A stretch of 64,000 nt of DNA from Shewanella atlantica (GTDB lineage Bacteria; Pseudomonadota; Gammaproteobacteria; Enterobacterales; Shewanellaceae), in contig NZ_RXNV01000006.1 in assembly GCF_003966265.1 (NCBI RefSeq), forward strand, positions 209,212 through 273,211, read 5' to 3'. Below are positions 23,363-31,929 of the stretch, one piece after another. Every line of letters starts with the position of its first letter. Position 1 is the first letter of the stretch. The notes beneath the pieces were generated by a model, which did not search any database, was not told the origin of the DNA, and saw nothing but the letters and a program-made list of their open reading frames with translations. A program made the position numbers and the translations under genes.

Positions 23363-26300
23363 ATGAGATACCTGTTATTAATAATCACCTTATTTATTAC
23401 CGCATGCGGTGGCGGCGGAGGTGATGAAACAAGCACGACACCACAAGAAAAGTTAACTCATCCGGGACTCATAGCGTCCGATATCCGGGTCGATTACTCA
23501 CTCGATGGCAATCTGACACCAACACTCAGTGGTACCCAAGGCAATATCAGCTTCAGCTTAGCCGATGGCGCCGCGAATGATGTTGTGCGAATCAATCAAA
23601 ATACTCTGACCATATTAAATGTCGGTAAAACTAAGTTGATCGTTACCGATAGCGGTAACAGTCAATATAAGTCCACGGTCACCTCATTTTATGTCACTAT
23701 CGATAAAGCCGATCGCGACCCCTTACTGAGTAATGACTACTCCTACCCTTATGAAGCAGGAGCCATTCACCGGGTCAGTGTCAGCGGTGCTAAAGGAAAA
23801 TTACTTTACGAACTCAGCTCCGGTTATCGCAATGATGTTGTCAAAATCGATATTGCAGGTGAGCTAATAGTGTGGGGAGAAGGTCAGACTCAAGTCACAG
23901 TCAATGATGACGGGGGGCGAAACTACCAAAGCAGCGAGAGTAAATTTTTCATTACCGTCGAAGCCGCAAACTCTCAGTCTGCCACCTATCAAGACATAAC
24001 CAATAAGCCATTAATCTTTGGTGGCACTATACTTCCTGTTTATTCCGGCTCACCGACGAGTGAAATAAGCTTCACTATCGCAGAGAATGCCAATCCAGAC
24101 GTTGTCTCGATACACCCTACTACGGGTGTGATGAATATCAAGGGAGCAGGTGAAACTGAAATCGTCGTCAGCCAAACGGCTGAAGATAATCATCAAGGCA
24201 TTGCAACACAGACCTTCAAAGTCAGCGTAGATAAAGCTGCTAACACTAGCTTTAAGGCTGGAACTCTGACAACCCCATATGGATTCGATGACGAACCAAT
24301 ACTACAAACAAGTGGTGCACAGGGCATACTCACTTTCGAAATTATCGATGGTGAGTCGACTGATGTGATCAACTTTATCAATAGTGAAACCGGACAATAC
24401 CGTTTCAGCGGTGTCGGTGAGACTAAAGTAAAAATTACAGATTCGGGTAACACTAACTACCTGAGTAAGACCATAGTGACCGATGTTAAAGTTGAGCGTA
24501 TTCAATCTGCGCAGCTCTCACCGGTAGACCTTGAGAGTTCATATCAGGAAAACAAGGTAATATCGGCTCAAGTCGCAAGCAGGCAAGGTAAGCTAAGCTT
24601 CTCTCTTGCAAAAGATAGCGCAACGGATGTGGTGAGCATAGATTCACAATCGGGTGAGATGACGGTACTAAAACCAGGTAAGGCAGAAATCAGTGTCACC
24701 GATGATGGTGATCTGTTCTACATTCCGCAAACCACAAGTTTCTTTGTGACTATCAATAAACTAGTTAACAATCAATTCAGTGTCGATGATAGTCGTATCA
24801 ATAATATTGCGAATAACACAGTGTTTACTCCAACCCCCAGAAATAGCCAGGGGACAGTGACCTACTCGATTTCAGCCAACTCTACGGCGAATGTGTTAAC
24901 TCAAGACCCGACAACCAAGGTCATCACATTAACCGGTGCAGGTCGAGGCTGGATAACCGCAACTGATCATGGTAACGATTACTACCACAGCCAGACAACT
25001 GACTTCTACGTTGATGTAAACTACACAGCAAGTTCATTACAGGCTGACCCTATCAGGACAAATTATGTCGCCGATAAGTTAGTCAGCCTTCCAATTTCGG
25101 GTGTCGTCGGACAGCTAAGTTATAAGCTGGACAATGGTCAACCCGGTGATGTTGTCGATATCAATCTTGTTGATCTTACAGCCACCGTTAAAAATGCGGG
25201 CCATACAACTTACATCATCACAGATTCCGGTAATGAAGCTGTCGCCTCCACCAAAATTTATCTACCAATAACGGTAGAAAAAGCCGCAACGAATGTAGAC
25301 TTAACCCTGAAATCTACGCTGATAGATACCATATATGAAGAGGATAAGCAGCTTACCTCACCCGCGGTATCGGGAAAGGCTACCGAGAGTTCGATTAAAT
25401 ACTTTGTCGACTATAGCGATCGACAGGTGGTTACCGTAGAACCGAGCAGTGGAGCTCTGACAATACAAGGCGCTGGTTCGGCTCAGGTCCAGGTTACCGA
25501 GGTGAGTCGTAACTTTGAAAACACGACACGCAACTTCACAGTTAACGTCGGTAAAGCGAAGCACCCAGGATTGACCGTTGCTAAACAGGTACCCACAGCA
25601 AGCTATTACCCGGGACTCGAGATGGCGCCTGCTGAGCTGGCCAATCGATTCGGAGAGCTCAGCTATAAGTTCACATACACTGAAAAGCCACAGACTTATG
25701 AGTTAAGCCAAAACGGAACTTTAAGAGTACTAAAGTACCCAGCCTCGCGTACCAACACATATGTCCGTATAACTGCCACCGATGATGGCGGCGATGATTA
25801 CCTGCCAAGTTCTGTCGATTATGATATTCATGTCAACCCTATCGAAGAGGGCCGCGGCGAACAGGCTGTGCTCACTTTCGACGGGAACGAGCTACCTATC
25901 ACCTCTCCAATCGATGTAGCCGCCGGAGATGTTACATACTTCTCGGCCTCAGATAGTCTCTCGGAAGCAGAAACCATGGGCGGTAACGTTCAAAAGCCCG
26001 GCGGCTATGCAACTCAAACAGTTACCGTTTGTAATGACCCATCAGTCTTAAGCACCTGTACCTTAATCACTGTTAGGCTACAAAACACCAGTCACTGTAC
26101 CGATGGCAGTAAAATCGCCTACCCTGTAGGCGCTAAAATTCGTTATGAATGTCCGGATCTGAAACAACCTATACGTTCAGAGGTGACGATGAGCTTCGAT
26201 AGAAACGATGCCTTTAATGCTTCTCTGTCTACGGGCACTTATCAATCTAAGGAGCCGATAACCTTAGTACACTTTGCCAAACCCTACCGCTCGGGAGGTG

Positions 26301-26368
26301 TCATCGAGGCGGGTGACATTCAACCAAGGGCCTGGTGGTTGATCAAGGTTAACCTGACCCAAGACTAG
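23363..26368 (+). CDS. Large lipoprotein with nine Ig-like repeats
   Basis: The 1001-residue protein has a lipobox (FITAC) followed by GGGGGDETS. About nine repeats of 85-90 residues follow. Each ends in a strand like GKTKLIVTDSGNSQYKSTV then FYVTIDKA; other copies read VTVNDDGGRNY, VKITDSGNTNY, ISVTDDGDLFY, ITATDHGNDYY, YIITDSGNEA and ITATDDGGDDY. They resemble bacterial Ig-like/cadherin-like beta-sandwich repeats, with acidic turns that could bind calcium. The last ~170 residues form a different domain with four Cys (CNDPSVLSTCTL, SHCTDG, YECPD). The ATG at 23363 has GGGGG before it; a TTG five codons earlier is less likely. I do not recognise a named family. Confidence 0.8.
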   Translation: MRYLLLIITLFITACGGGGGDETSTTPQEKLTHPGLIASDIRVDYSLDGNLTPTLSGTQGNISFSLADGAANDVVRINQNTLTILNVGKTKLIVTDSGNSQYKSTVTSFYVTIDKADRDPLLSNDYSYPYEAGAIHRVSVSGAKGKLLYELSSGYRNDVVKIDIAGELIVWGEGQTQVTVNDDGGRNYQSSESKFFITVEAANSQSATYQDITNKPLIFGGTILPVYSGSPTSEISFTIAENANPDVVSIHPTTGVMNIKGAGETEIVVSQTAEDNHQGIATQTFKVSVDKAANTSFKAGTLTTPYGFDDEPILQTSGAQGILTFEIIDGESTDVINFINSETGQYRFSGVGETKVKITDSGNTNYLSKTIVTDVKVERIQSAQLSPVDLESSYQENKVISAQVASRQGKLSFSLAKDSATDVVSIDSQSGEMTVLKPGKAEISVTDDGDLFYIPQTTSFFVTINKLVNNQFSVDDSRINNIANNTVFTPTPRNSQGTVTYSISANSTANVLTQDPTTKVITLTGAGRGWITATDHGNDYYHSQTTDFYVDVNYTASSLQADPIRTNYVADKLVSLPISGVVGQLSYKLDNGQPGDVVDINLVDLTATVKNAGHTTYIITDSGNEAVASTKIYLPITVEKAATNVDLTLKSTLIDTIYEEDKQLTSPAVSGKATESSIKYFVDYSDRQVVTVEPSSGALTIQGAGSAQVQVTEVSRNFENTTRNFTVNVGKAKHPGLTVAKQVPTASYYPGLEMAPAELANRFGELSYKFTYTEKPQTYELSQNGTLRVLKYPASRTNTYVRITATDDGGDDYLPSSVDYDIHVNPIEEGRGEQAVLTFDGNELPITSPIDVAAGDVTYFSASDSLSEAETMGGNVQKPGGYATQTVTVCNDPSVLSTCTLITVRLQNTSHCTDGSKIAYPVGAKIRYECPDLKQPIRSEVTMSFDRNDAFNASLSTGTYQSKEPITLVHFAKPYRSGGVIEAGDIQPRAWWLIKVNLTQD

Positions 26369-26411
26369 TCCGGTTACGTTCCGGCACCACTCTGACTCCT
26401 CATGGACGTTT

Positions 26412-26448
26412 AAGGCCTGATACTCGAGAGTATCAGGCCTTATTTTAT
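26412..26448 (+). terminator. Terminator of the repeat lipoprotein gene
   Basis: aaggcctgatactc and gagtatcaggcctt form a 14-base perfect stem with a minimal loop, followed by attttatt. Confidence 0.92.
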
Positions 26449-26526
26449 TCACAGAAAATGGGCAGCTTAATCAAGTGTTCGTTAGGGGATTAGCGAGTTC
26501 AGCATCGGGACAGGCATACTCGACGA

Positions 26527-29139
26527 TCAGGCACTGATAAGCTCCAGTGCAGGCTTAGCTTGCAACGGCTGCCCTCTGGAGCGTCTAAGTTCAATATATG
26601 TCTCTAAAGGCTTAGGGCGCCCTATTGCATAGCCTTGGGCATAGTTAATCCCGATCCCCTCAAGCCTGTCGATGATATCCTGGTTTTCAACAAACTCAGC
26701 CACGGTCTCAATACCCATGACATCGCAGACATCATGAATAGACTTAACGATGGCATAATCTTTTGCATTCGTTGCTAAGCTTTTGACGAAGCAACCATCG
26801 ATTTTCACGTAGTCGACAGGTAACTCTTTCAAGTAGCCATAAGAGGCAAAGCCGGTACCGAAATCATCCAACGCAAATGAGAAACCGAGTTTTCGCAGGT
26901 AGTTGAGCATATCCATAGCTCGATTTCTATTTTGAATTGCACTGGTCTCTGTGATCTCAAAACAGATACACTTACTCGGGATCTCGAAACGCTTAAACTG
27001 CTCGGCAATGTACTCCACCATGCCTTCGGCACCTAAGCTATTACCGGAAAGGTTAATCGATATGCAGTGATCGTCCCAAATCTCCTCATGAAGCGACAAC
27101 CACAGAAATGCCTTTCGAATGACCTCTTTATCGACGTCATTCATTAACTTGAAGCGCTCAGCAGCTTCGATAAACTGGGCTGGTGATAAGATGCGTCCAC
27201 AAGGCTCCTGAATACGGAGTAGAATTTCCATGCGTTGTTTATGTTCACCCGGCCCCATACCTTTGATTGGCTGGTAATAGAGTAGCAGTTCATTATGCTC
27301 TATCGCCTGACCAATTCTTACCGCCCACATGGGGGCGTTACGCTGATAGATAGATTCTTTATCATTATCATCGTAAAAGTGAACTTGGTTACTCCCTTTT
27401 CGCTTAGCGGCAATACACGCCACATCAGCATCTTTGAGCAACTCTTTCGGGCTGATGTAGGGAGCTCTGGCAATTGCGACACCAGCGCTGACACCGACCT
27501 TATAGTGACACCCATTATCACGTAGCACCTGCATGGAAACACTGGAAATGATCCTTTTCACCAGCTGAGCCACCTCTAATGCGTTATGATCCCGTATAGC
27601 TAAACCGAACTCATCTCCCCCTAATCGGGCCAACATCTCATCTTTACTCAAACAAGATTGCATCGCTTTGGCAACCATGGCCAGCATGGTGTCTCCGGCA
27701 CTGTGTCCACAGGAATCATTGATCAACTTGAACTGTTCAAGGTCGAAGTAACAGATCGCTATCGATTGAGCATCATGGCTAAATTTATCCAACCTCTCTT
27801 CGAAAGCGCGACGATTCAACAGTGAAGTGATGGAATCAAAATTGGCCTTTTGCCTTAACTGCCTTTTCAGTAGCTCCTCTCGGGTAATATCGCGTAGCAC
27901 GATAACACTCCCTATCACGCCCCTCTTATGATTAAGTAAATTACTGATACTACGCTCCAGAATTCGAGTCTTGTCAGTTTTCAACTTTAACTTACTTAAT
28001 ACGGGTTGCTGAGCCTGACTAAACATGAATTCAAACAGATCATCTTTGATACTCTTGTCTGTTTTAACCAATGAGTCCACGGAAGTACCTATGGCACTTT
28101 CACTCTTAACACCGAGTAACTGCTCGGCCTGGGGATTTAAATACACTACCTTAGCCCCGATATCGGTCAGAATCACCGCCTCGGCGATCGACTCTAATGT
28201 CGTTTTAAACCGCTCCTTCTGCTGAAATATTCGTGCTAGCAAGATATTCACTCTTTCAGCCATAATGACAAGCTCAGAGCAACCACTTCCAACGAGCGGG
28301 GTATAGGTTTTGGCAATGGGATCGATATCGGCAACCTGAGTCATCAATTTACGGAAGGGACGAATAAGCCCCAGCTTGAGCCAAATATACCCGATGATAA
28401 GTATCAGTAATCCTACCCCCACGATAGAGAAGGTCACCAGATCATACTTTAACTTCACCTGATTAAACGCATTTTCGGAGAACTGAACCTCCAGATGAAT
28501 AGGACTCTCAAAGACTAAACTCGGTACCTTAATACTCGATATTGGGTTATCACTATTGACGTCATAGACCAGGTTTGATTCACCTGACACCATATTGATA
28601 CGACTGACTAACCCTTTGAGGCCATAAGTAGAGAGATATTCGGGTGTAAGCTGTCTGGCTAAAATAATTGAACGACTCTCAGAAACCGGCACTAAGCTGA
28701 CAATGAAACTCTTATCCTGCAGCATATAAATACCGGACTGGGCTTGAGTAGCATGTTTAAGCTGAGCAGGCACTGTATCGAACTCAAATGACATGGTGTC
28801 ATCGTATATAGGAGAAAATGGCTGCAGTTCACCATTATTTAGATAAAATAAACTCAAATGGTCGGCAAGCTGACTGTCCCGCCATGCTTCGTCTAATAGT
28901 TTTCTTTCTTCGGTAGCGAGTTTTGAAAGGGGTAAGGCGTAGACATTAGCTAATAACTGCAGCTGATTTATATCTTTTTCTATATGGGTTTTAATGGTGC
29001 TGAGTTCGATGCCGATCGCACTGTTCTTGAATGTATCTACCCTGTGATCGAACCACATGCTTAAGCAATAAGAGACAGAGATAACTGCGGGCAGACAGAA
29101 GCCTATAATAAAGACGATTAACTTTTTGCCTATACGCAT
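26527..29139 (-). CDS. pdeB: Membrane PAS-GGDEF-EAL c-di-GMP enzyme, PdeB-like
   Basis: The 870-residue protein has a membrane helix near the N-terminus (IVFIIGFCLPAVISVSYCL), a periplasmic sensor to about residue 230, a second helix (VTFSIVGVGLLILIIGYIWL), a HAMP-like linker, a PAS domain (TLESIAEAVILTDIGAKVVYLNP), GGDEF with an intact LARLGGDEFGLAI, and EAL. The EAL signature reads MEILLRIQE, so the Ala is Ile, but the catalytic Glu, NLSGNSL, ITETSAI and DDFGTG are present. S. oneidensis PdeB (SO_0437), a phosphodiesterase affecting motility and biofilm, lies between hemE and purD in the same way, so orthology is inferred from position and architecture. Confidence 0.85.
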   Translation of the reverse strand: MRIGKKLIVFIIGFCLPAVISVSYCLSMWFDHRVDTFKNSAIGIELSTIKTHIEKDINQLQLLANVYALPLSKLATEERKLLDEAWRDSQLADHLSLFYLNNGELQPFSPIYDDTMSFEFDTVPAQLKHATQAQSGIYMLQDKSFIVSLVPVSESRSIILARQLTPEYLSTYGLKGLVSRINMVSGESNLVYDVNSDNPISSIKVPSLVFESPIHLEVQFSENAFNQVKLKYDLVTFSIVGVGLLILIIGYIWLKLGLIRPFRKLMTQVADIDPIAKTYTPLVGSGCSELVIMAERVNILLARIFQQKERFKTTLESIAEAVILTDIGAKVVYLNPQAEQLLGVKSESAIGTSVDSLVKTDKSIKDDLFEFMFSQAQQPVLSKLKLKTDKTRILERSISNLLNHKRGVIGSVIVLRDITREELLKRQLRQKANFDSITSLLNRRAFEERLDKFSHDAQSIAICYFDLEQFKLINDSCGHSAGDTMLAMVAKAMQSCLSKDEMLARLGGDEFGLAIRDHNALEVAQLVKRIISSVSMQVLRDNGCHYKVGVSAGVAIARAPYISPKELLKDADVACIAAKRKGSNQVHFYDDNDKESIYQRNAPMWAVRIGQAIEHNELLLYYQPIKGMGPGEHKQRMEILLRIQEPCGRILSPAQFIEAAERFKLMNDVDKEVIRKAFLWLSLHEEIWDDHCISINLSGNSLGAEGMVEYIAEQFKRFEIPSKCICFEITETSAIQNRNRAMDMLNYLRKLGFSFALDDFGTGFASYGYLKELPVDYVKIDGCFVKSLATNAKDYAIVKSIHDVCDVMGIETVAEFVENQDIIDRLEGIGINYAQGYAIGRPKPLETYIELRRSRGQPLQAKPALELISA

Positions 29140-29142
29140 CTT

Positions 29143-29159
29143 ATACCAATTTCAATGAA
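29143..29159. repeat. Dispersed ATACCAATTTCA element, copy 2
   Basis: ATACCAATTTCAATGAA, one base different from the copy at 15263-15279, lies directly upstream of the pdeB-like start codon. The rest of the 29140-29618 gap is AT-rich and I see nothing else in it. Confidence 0.7.
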
Positions 29160-29618
29160 CATTTTTCACTCAGAGCCGATTTGGCATTTCAATTTTAAGG
29201 ATATTGATGGGTGTGTTCTAATCCTTGAGCGCCCTAATCTATAATGATGTTGCCTTGCACGCTCCCGGTGCAAAAAAGTCAGAATTACATTGAAAACATC
29301 TACCTCATAACAACGACAAAAAAGCTCACAACTAAAGCCCTGATAACGATTTCAAAAATAAATAAAGACAGTAATCATAACCTCGGCATGCAAAATAGCG
29401 CATTTAGAGACAGGATAAAACCCGTTTTGCTTTACTCGTTGCTAAAGTAATCAATAGCCTGCATTTATCTGATTTTGTAAGCCTTGATATAGCGCATTAA
29501 AAGATCTGTAATCCGCAGATATCGGCTGAAAAACAGATGACAATCACATATTGAAGTTTGCTTTGACACATTTGTGGTCATTCCTCGGAACTCAAATTGC
29601 CCTCTTTAGCTACAATCA

Positions 29619-29650
29619 ATAAAAAGGCCCGCCAATGGCGAGCCTTAATA
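29619..29650 (-). terminator. Terminator of hemE
   Basis: On the minus strand aggctcgcc and ggcgggcct form a nine-base stem with one G-T pair, followed by TTTTTATTG. Confidence 0.9.
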
Positions 29651-29679
29651 ACACAACAAGAAGACTAAGAGCTGATAGT

Positions 29680-30744
29680 TTACTTGTGGTATTGAGCCGA
29701 TAACTCGTGTACTGAATTAATGAAAGAACCTGCGTGCTCTGGATCTACATGCTGGTGAATACCATGACCCAAGTTGAACACGTGACCAGTACCTTCGCCA
29801 TAGCTAGATAGGATCTGATCCACCTCTTGATGGATACGCTCAGGTGAAGCATAAAGTACCGACGGATCCATGTTGCCTTGAAGGGCCACTTTATGACCAA
29901 CACGACGACGTGCATCACCGATATCGACAGTCCAATCCAAACCAAGTGCATCACAGCCGGTTTCAGCCATTGATTCTAGCCATAAACCGCCACCTTTAGT
30001 GAACAAGGTAACCGGAACCTGACGGCCATCGGCGTGACGAGTCAAACCATCGACAATCTTCTGCATATAACGCAATGAGAATTCACGATAAGCGTGATGT
30101 GAAAGTGCACCACCCCATGAATCGAAAATCATCAGTGATTGAGCGCCGTTAGCCACTTGAGCATTTAGGTATAAAATCACTGAATCAGCAAGTTTATCGA
30201 GTAGCATGTGCAATGTAGCTGGCTCTTCATAGGCCATCTTCTTGATCTTCTCGAATGTCTTGCTTGAACCACCTTCAACCATATAAGTCGCAAGTGTCCA
30301 TGGAGAACCAGAGAAACCAATTAACGGTACTTCGCCTTTAAGCTCACGACGAATAGTACTGACGGCGCGCATGACATAACCAAGCTCGTCTTCAGGATCA
30401 GGAATTGAAAGCTTCTTGATCGCATCGATCGTATCGGTCGGACGCTGGAAGCGCGGGCCTTCACCCGTTTCGAAGTACAGACCTAAGCCCATGGCATCTG
30501 GTACGGTCAAAATATCCGAGAATAAGATAGCTGCATCGAGGTCATAACGGCGAAGTGGCTGTAGTGTCACTTCACAAGCCAAATCCTGATTCTTACACAA
30601 AGACATAAAGTCACCGGCTTCTGCACGTGTGGCTTTATATTCTGGAAGGTAACGGCCAGCTTGACGCATCATCCAGACAGGTGTTCTGTCGACAGGCTGT
30701 TTTAGTAAGGCGCGTAAATAACGATCATTTTTTAATTCTGCCAT
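29680..30744 (-). CDS. hemE: Uroporphyrinogen decarboxylase
   Basis: HemE removes four carboxyl groups from uroporphyrinogen III to give coproporphyrinogen III in heme synthesis. The 354-residue protein (E. coli 354) shows the signatures RTPVWMMRQAGRYLPEY (substrate-binding Arg and Asp loop), ILFSDILTVPDAMG, GFSGSPWTLATYMVEGG, and the C-terminal ALQGNMDPSVLY and FNLGHGIHQHVDPEH. All key residues are present. It is monocistronic; an organism with many cytochromes depends on this step. An inverted repeat at 30836-30867 lies in its upstream region. Confidence 0.98.
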   Translation of the reverse strand: MAELKNDRYLRALLKQPVDRTPVWMMRQAGRYLPEYKATRAEAGDFMSLCKNQDLACEVTLQPLRRYDLDAAILFSDILTVPDAMGLGLYFETGEGPRFQRPTDTIDAIKKLSIPDPEDELGYVMRAVSTIRRELKGEVPLIGFSGSPWTLATYMVEGGSSKTFEKIKKMAYEEPATLHMLLDKLADSVILYLNAQVANGAQSLMIFDSWGGALSHHAYREFSLRYMQKIVDGLTRHADGRQVPVTLFTKGGGLWLESMAETGCDALGLDWTVDIGDARRRVGHKVALQGNMDPSVLYASPERIHQEVDQILSSYGEGTGHVFNLGHGIHQHVDPEHAGSFINSVHELSAQYHK

Positions 30745-30835
30745 TTGGCTCTATTCCTAGATTTATTGATTTCCGCTGGGTCAGTAGTTTAGCATTTACG
30801 CGAATAAAGTAACCTCTATCAGCTCATTTATGTGA

Positions 30836-30867
30836 CATTAACCTCTTCATACTCAAATAGGTTAATG
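30836..30867. repeat. Inverted repeat upstream of hemE
   Basis: cattaacct (30836-30844) and aggttaatg (30859-30867) are perfect nine-base arms around 14 bases. It lies about 95-125 bases before the hemE start and could be an operator. No named regulator fits. Confidence 0.5.
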
Positions 30868-30981
30868 CGCTACCGACTTATCCATCTCTGTATTTCCCGC
30901 TGCACTCAGATAGAGAAACATCGGGATGTAAATATCCTGACAAAAATTAGGTGTTAATGTTCCCAATATGACAGAAAAAAG

Positions 30982-31010
30982 TTGCACACATCTTCAGCCT
31001 TTGGTATAAA
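30982..31010 (+). promoter_or_regulatory. Strong sigma-70 promoter of the candidate small RNA
   Basis: TTGCAC (30982-30987) and TATAAA (31005-31010) are separated by 17 bases, the ideal distance. A start near 31017 follows. Confidence 0.75.
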
Positions 31011-31016
31011 AAGTCT

Positions 31017-31112
31017 GCGCTAGCAAGAACAATCAAGAAGCTCGTCGCATCGAGCCCGCAAAACCTTTACTCGCCCAGCGATAGCATTCTATCGCTGGGC
31101 ATTTTATTTTTT
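31017..31112 (+). ncRNA. Candidate small RNA between hemE and rsd
   Basis: A consensus promoter ends seven bases before the predicted 5' end, and a perfect factor-independent terminator ends the region, giving an RNA of about 95 bases. It has a first hairpin gctcg-tcgcat-cgagc (31040-31055), a single-stranded stretch ccgcaaaacctttactc, and the terminator stem. It contains no ATG or GTG, so a leader peptide is unlikely. A separate weak promoter (TATACA at 31147-31152) lies before rsd, which makes attenuation of rsd less likely than a free RNA. I do not recognise a known family. Confidence 0.6.
31073..31112 (+). terminator. Factor-independent terminator of the candidate small RNA
   Basis: gcccagcgatag (31073-31084) and ctatcgctgggc (31089-31100) form a perfect 12-base stem with a catt loop, followed by attttatttttt. 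Confidence 0.95.
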
Positions 31113-31269
31113 GGCTGTTTAATTCCCCTATTTCCACATTTTTCTGTATACAAAATAATCATCTCTTCGAATTAATAATATCTGCCTAAATAAGCGAATA
31201 ATGGTTGATCATTACCCTAGTTGTCACCTACATTAGAAGTCAGGGAAGAACTCTTTAACGGGAACTATC

Positions 31270-31737
31270 ATGCTAAGACAACTAGAGAAAGCCGAACAAA
31301 AATGGGGTGGTTCTAACACTCTTATCGATCATTGGCTCAACAACCGTCGCAAACTACTCGTGAACTATTGTCAGATCGCAGGCATTCCTCCCTATGAGCC
31401 AAGCGAGAAATCACTGCCGGCTATTACAGCAATCAAAGAGTTTTGTGATCTCTTGATGGATTATGTTTCTGAAGGGCACTTCGAGGTTTATGATCGTGTC
31501 GTGACAGCCTGTGAAAAACATGGGGTTTCGAGTCAGAAGCTCGCCCAGAACCTGGTTCCCCGCATCAGTGAAACTACAGACTCAGCCTTAGATTTCAATG
31601 ATAAATATACCGAATTCGTAGATGATAAAGTGTTATTCCAGCTCGACAAAGATCTATCATCTTTAGGCCATGCGATGGAAACTCGATTCGAATTAGAAGA
31701 TCAGTTACTGGAAGTGCTACACACTAAGCATTCATAA
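31270..31737 (+). CDS. rsd: Rsd/AlgQ-family anti-sigma-70 factor
   Basis: Rsd binds region 4 of sigma-70 in stationary phase and favours alternative sigma factors. The 155-residue all-helical protein (E. coli Rsd 158) starts MLRQLEKAEQKWGGSNTLIDHWLNNRRKLLVNYCQIAG, the family signature with the conserved Trp and the LIDxWLxxRxxLLVxY helix, and ends in a helix with ALDFNDKYTEF and GHAMETRFELEDQLL. It follows hemE, as in E. coli, though on the opposite strand here. A tandem repeat array starts three bases after its stop and a strong terminator follows. Confidence 0.93.
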   Translation: MLRQLEKAEQKWGGSNTLIDHWLNNRRKLLVNYCQIAGIPPYEPSEKSLPAITAIKEFCDLLMDYVSEGHFEVYDRVVTACEKHGVSSQKLAQNLVPRISETTDSALDFNDKYTEFVDDKVLFQLDKDLSSLGHAMETRFELEDQLLEVLHTKHS

Positions 31738-31740
31738 TGA

Positions 31741-31768
31741 GGTGCTAGGTGCTAGGTGCTAGGTGCTA
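31741..31768. repeat. Four perfect copies of a seven-base repeat after rsd
   Basis: ggtgcta is repeated four times without change, starting three bases after the rsd stop codon. Related arrays lie at 21664, 35607 and 40393. Confidence 0.95.
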
Positions 31769-31782
31769 AAAAGTTTAATAAG

Positions 31783-31818
31783 AAAGGCTAGATTCATTGA
31801 TATGAATCTAGCCTTTTT
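31783..31818. terminator. Terminator of rsd
   Basis: aaaggctagattca and tgaatctagccttt form a 14-base perfect stem with loop ttgata and a T5 tail. It can also act leftward on the acnB transcript. Confidence 0.95.
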
Positions 31819-31837
31819 GTTGGTTCGCTGCACTGAA

Positions 31838-31851
31838 ATACCAACCGGTAT
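31838..31851. repeat. Short ATACC-GGTAT palindrome
   Basis: ataccaaccggtat lies between the rsd terminator and acnB. An almost identical palindrome, ataccaatcggtat, is at 38140-38153. Confidence 0.6.
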
Positions 31852-31929
31852 AACGCTCAATACTACGCCCTAAGGGATAAAGTCCACCTTATAAGCTAAT
31901 GCTTTAAGTGGACCCGACCCGTTCTGACT

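Noticed and set aside
29244..29450. A 68-residue plus-strand frame between pdeB-like gene and hemE
   Set aside because: Composition follows the AT-rich gap; no ribosome site or terminator.
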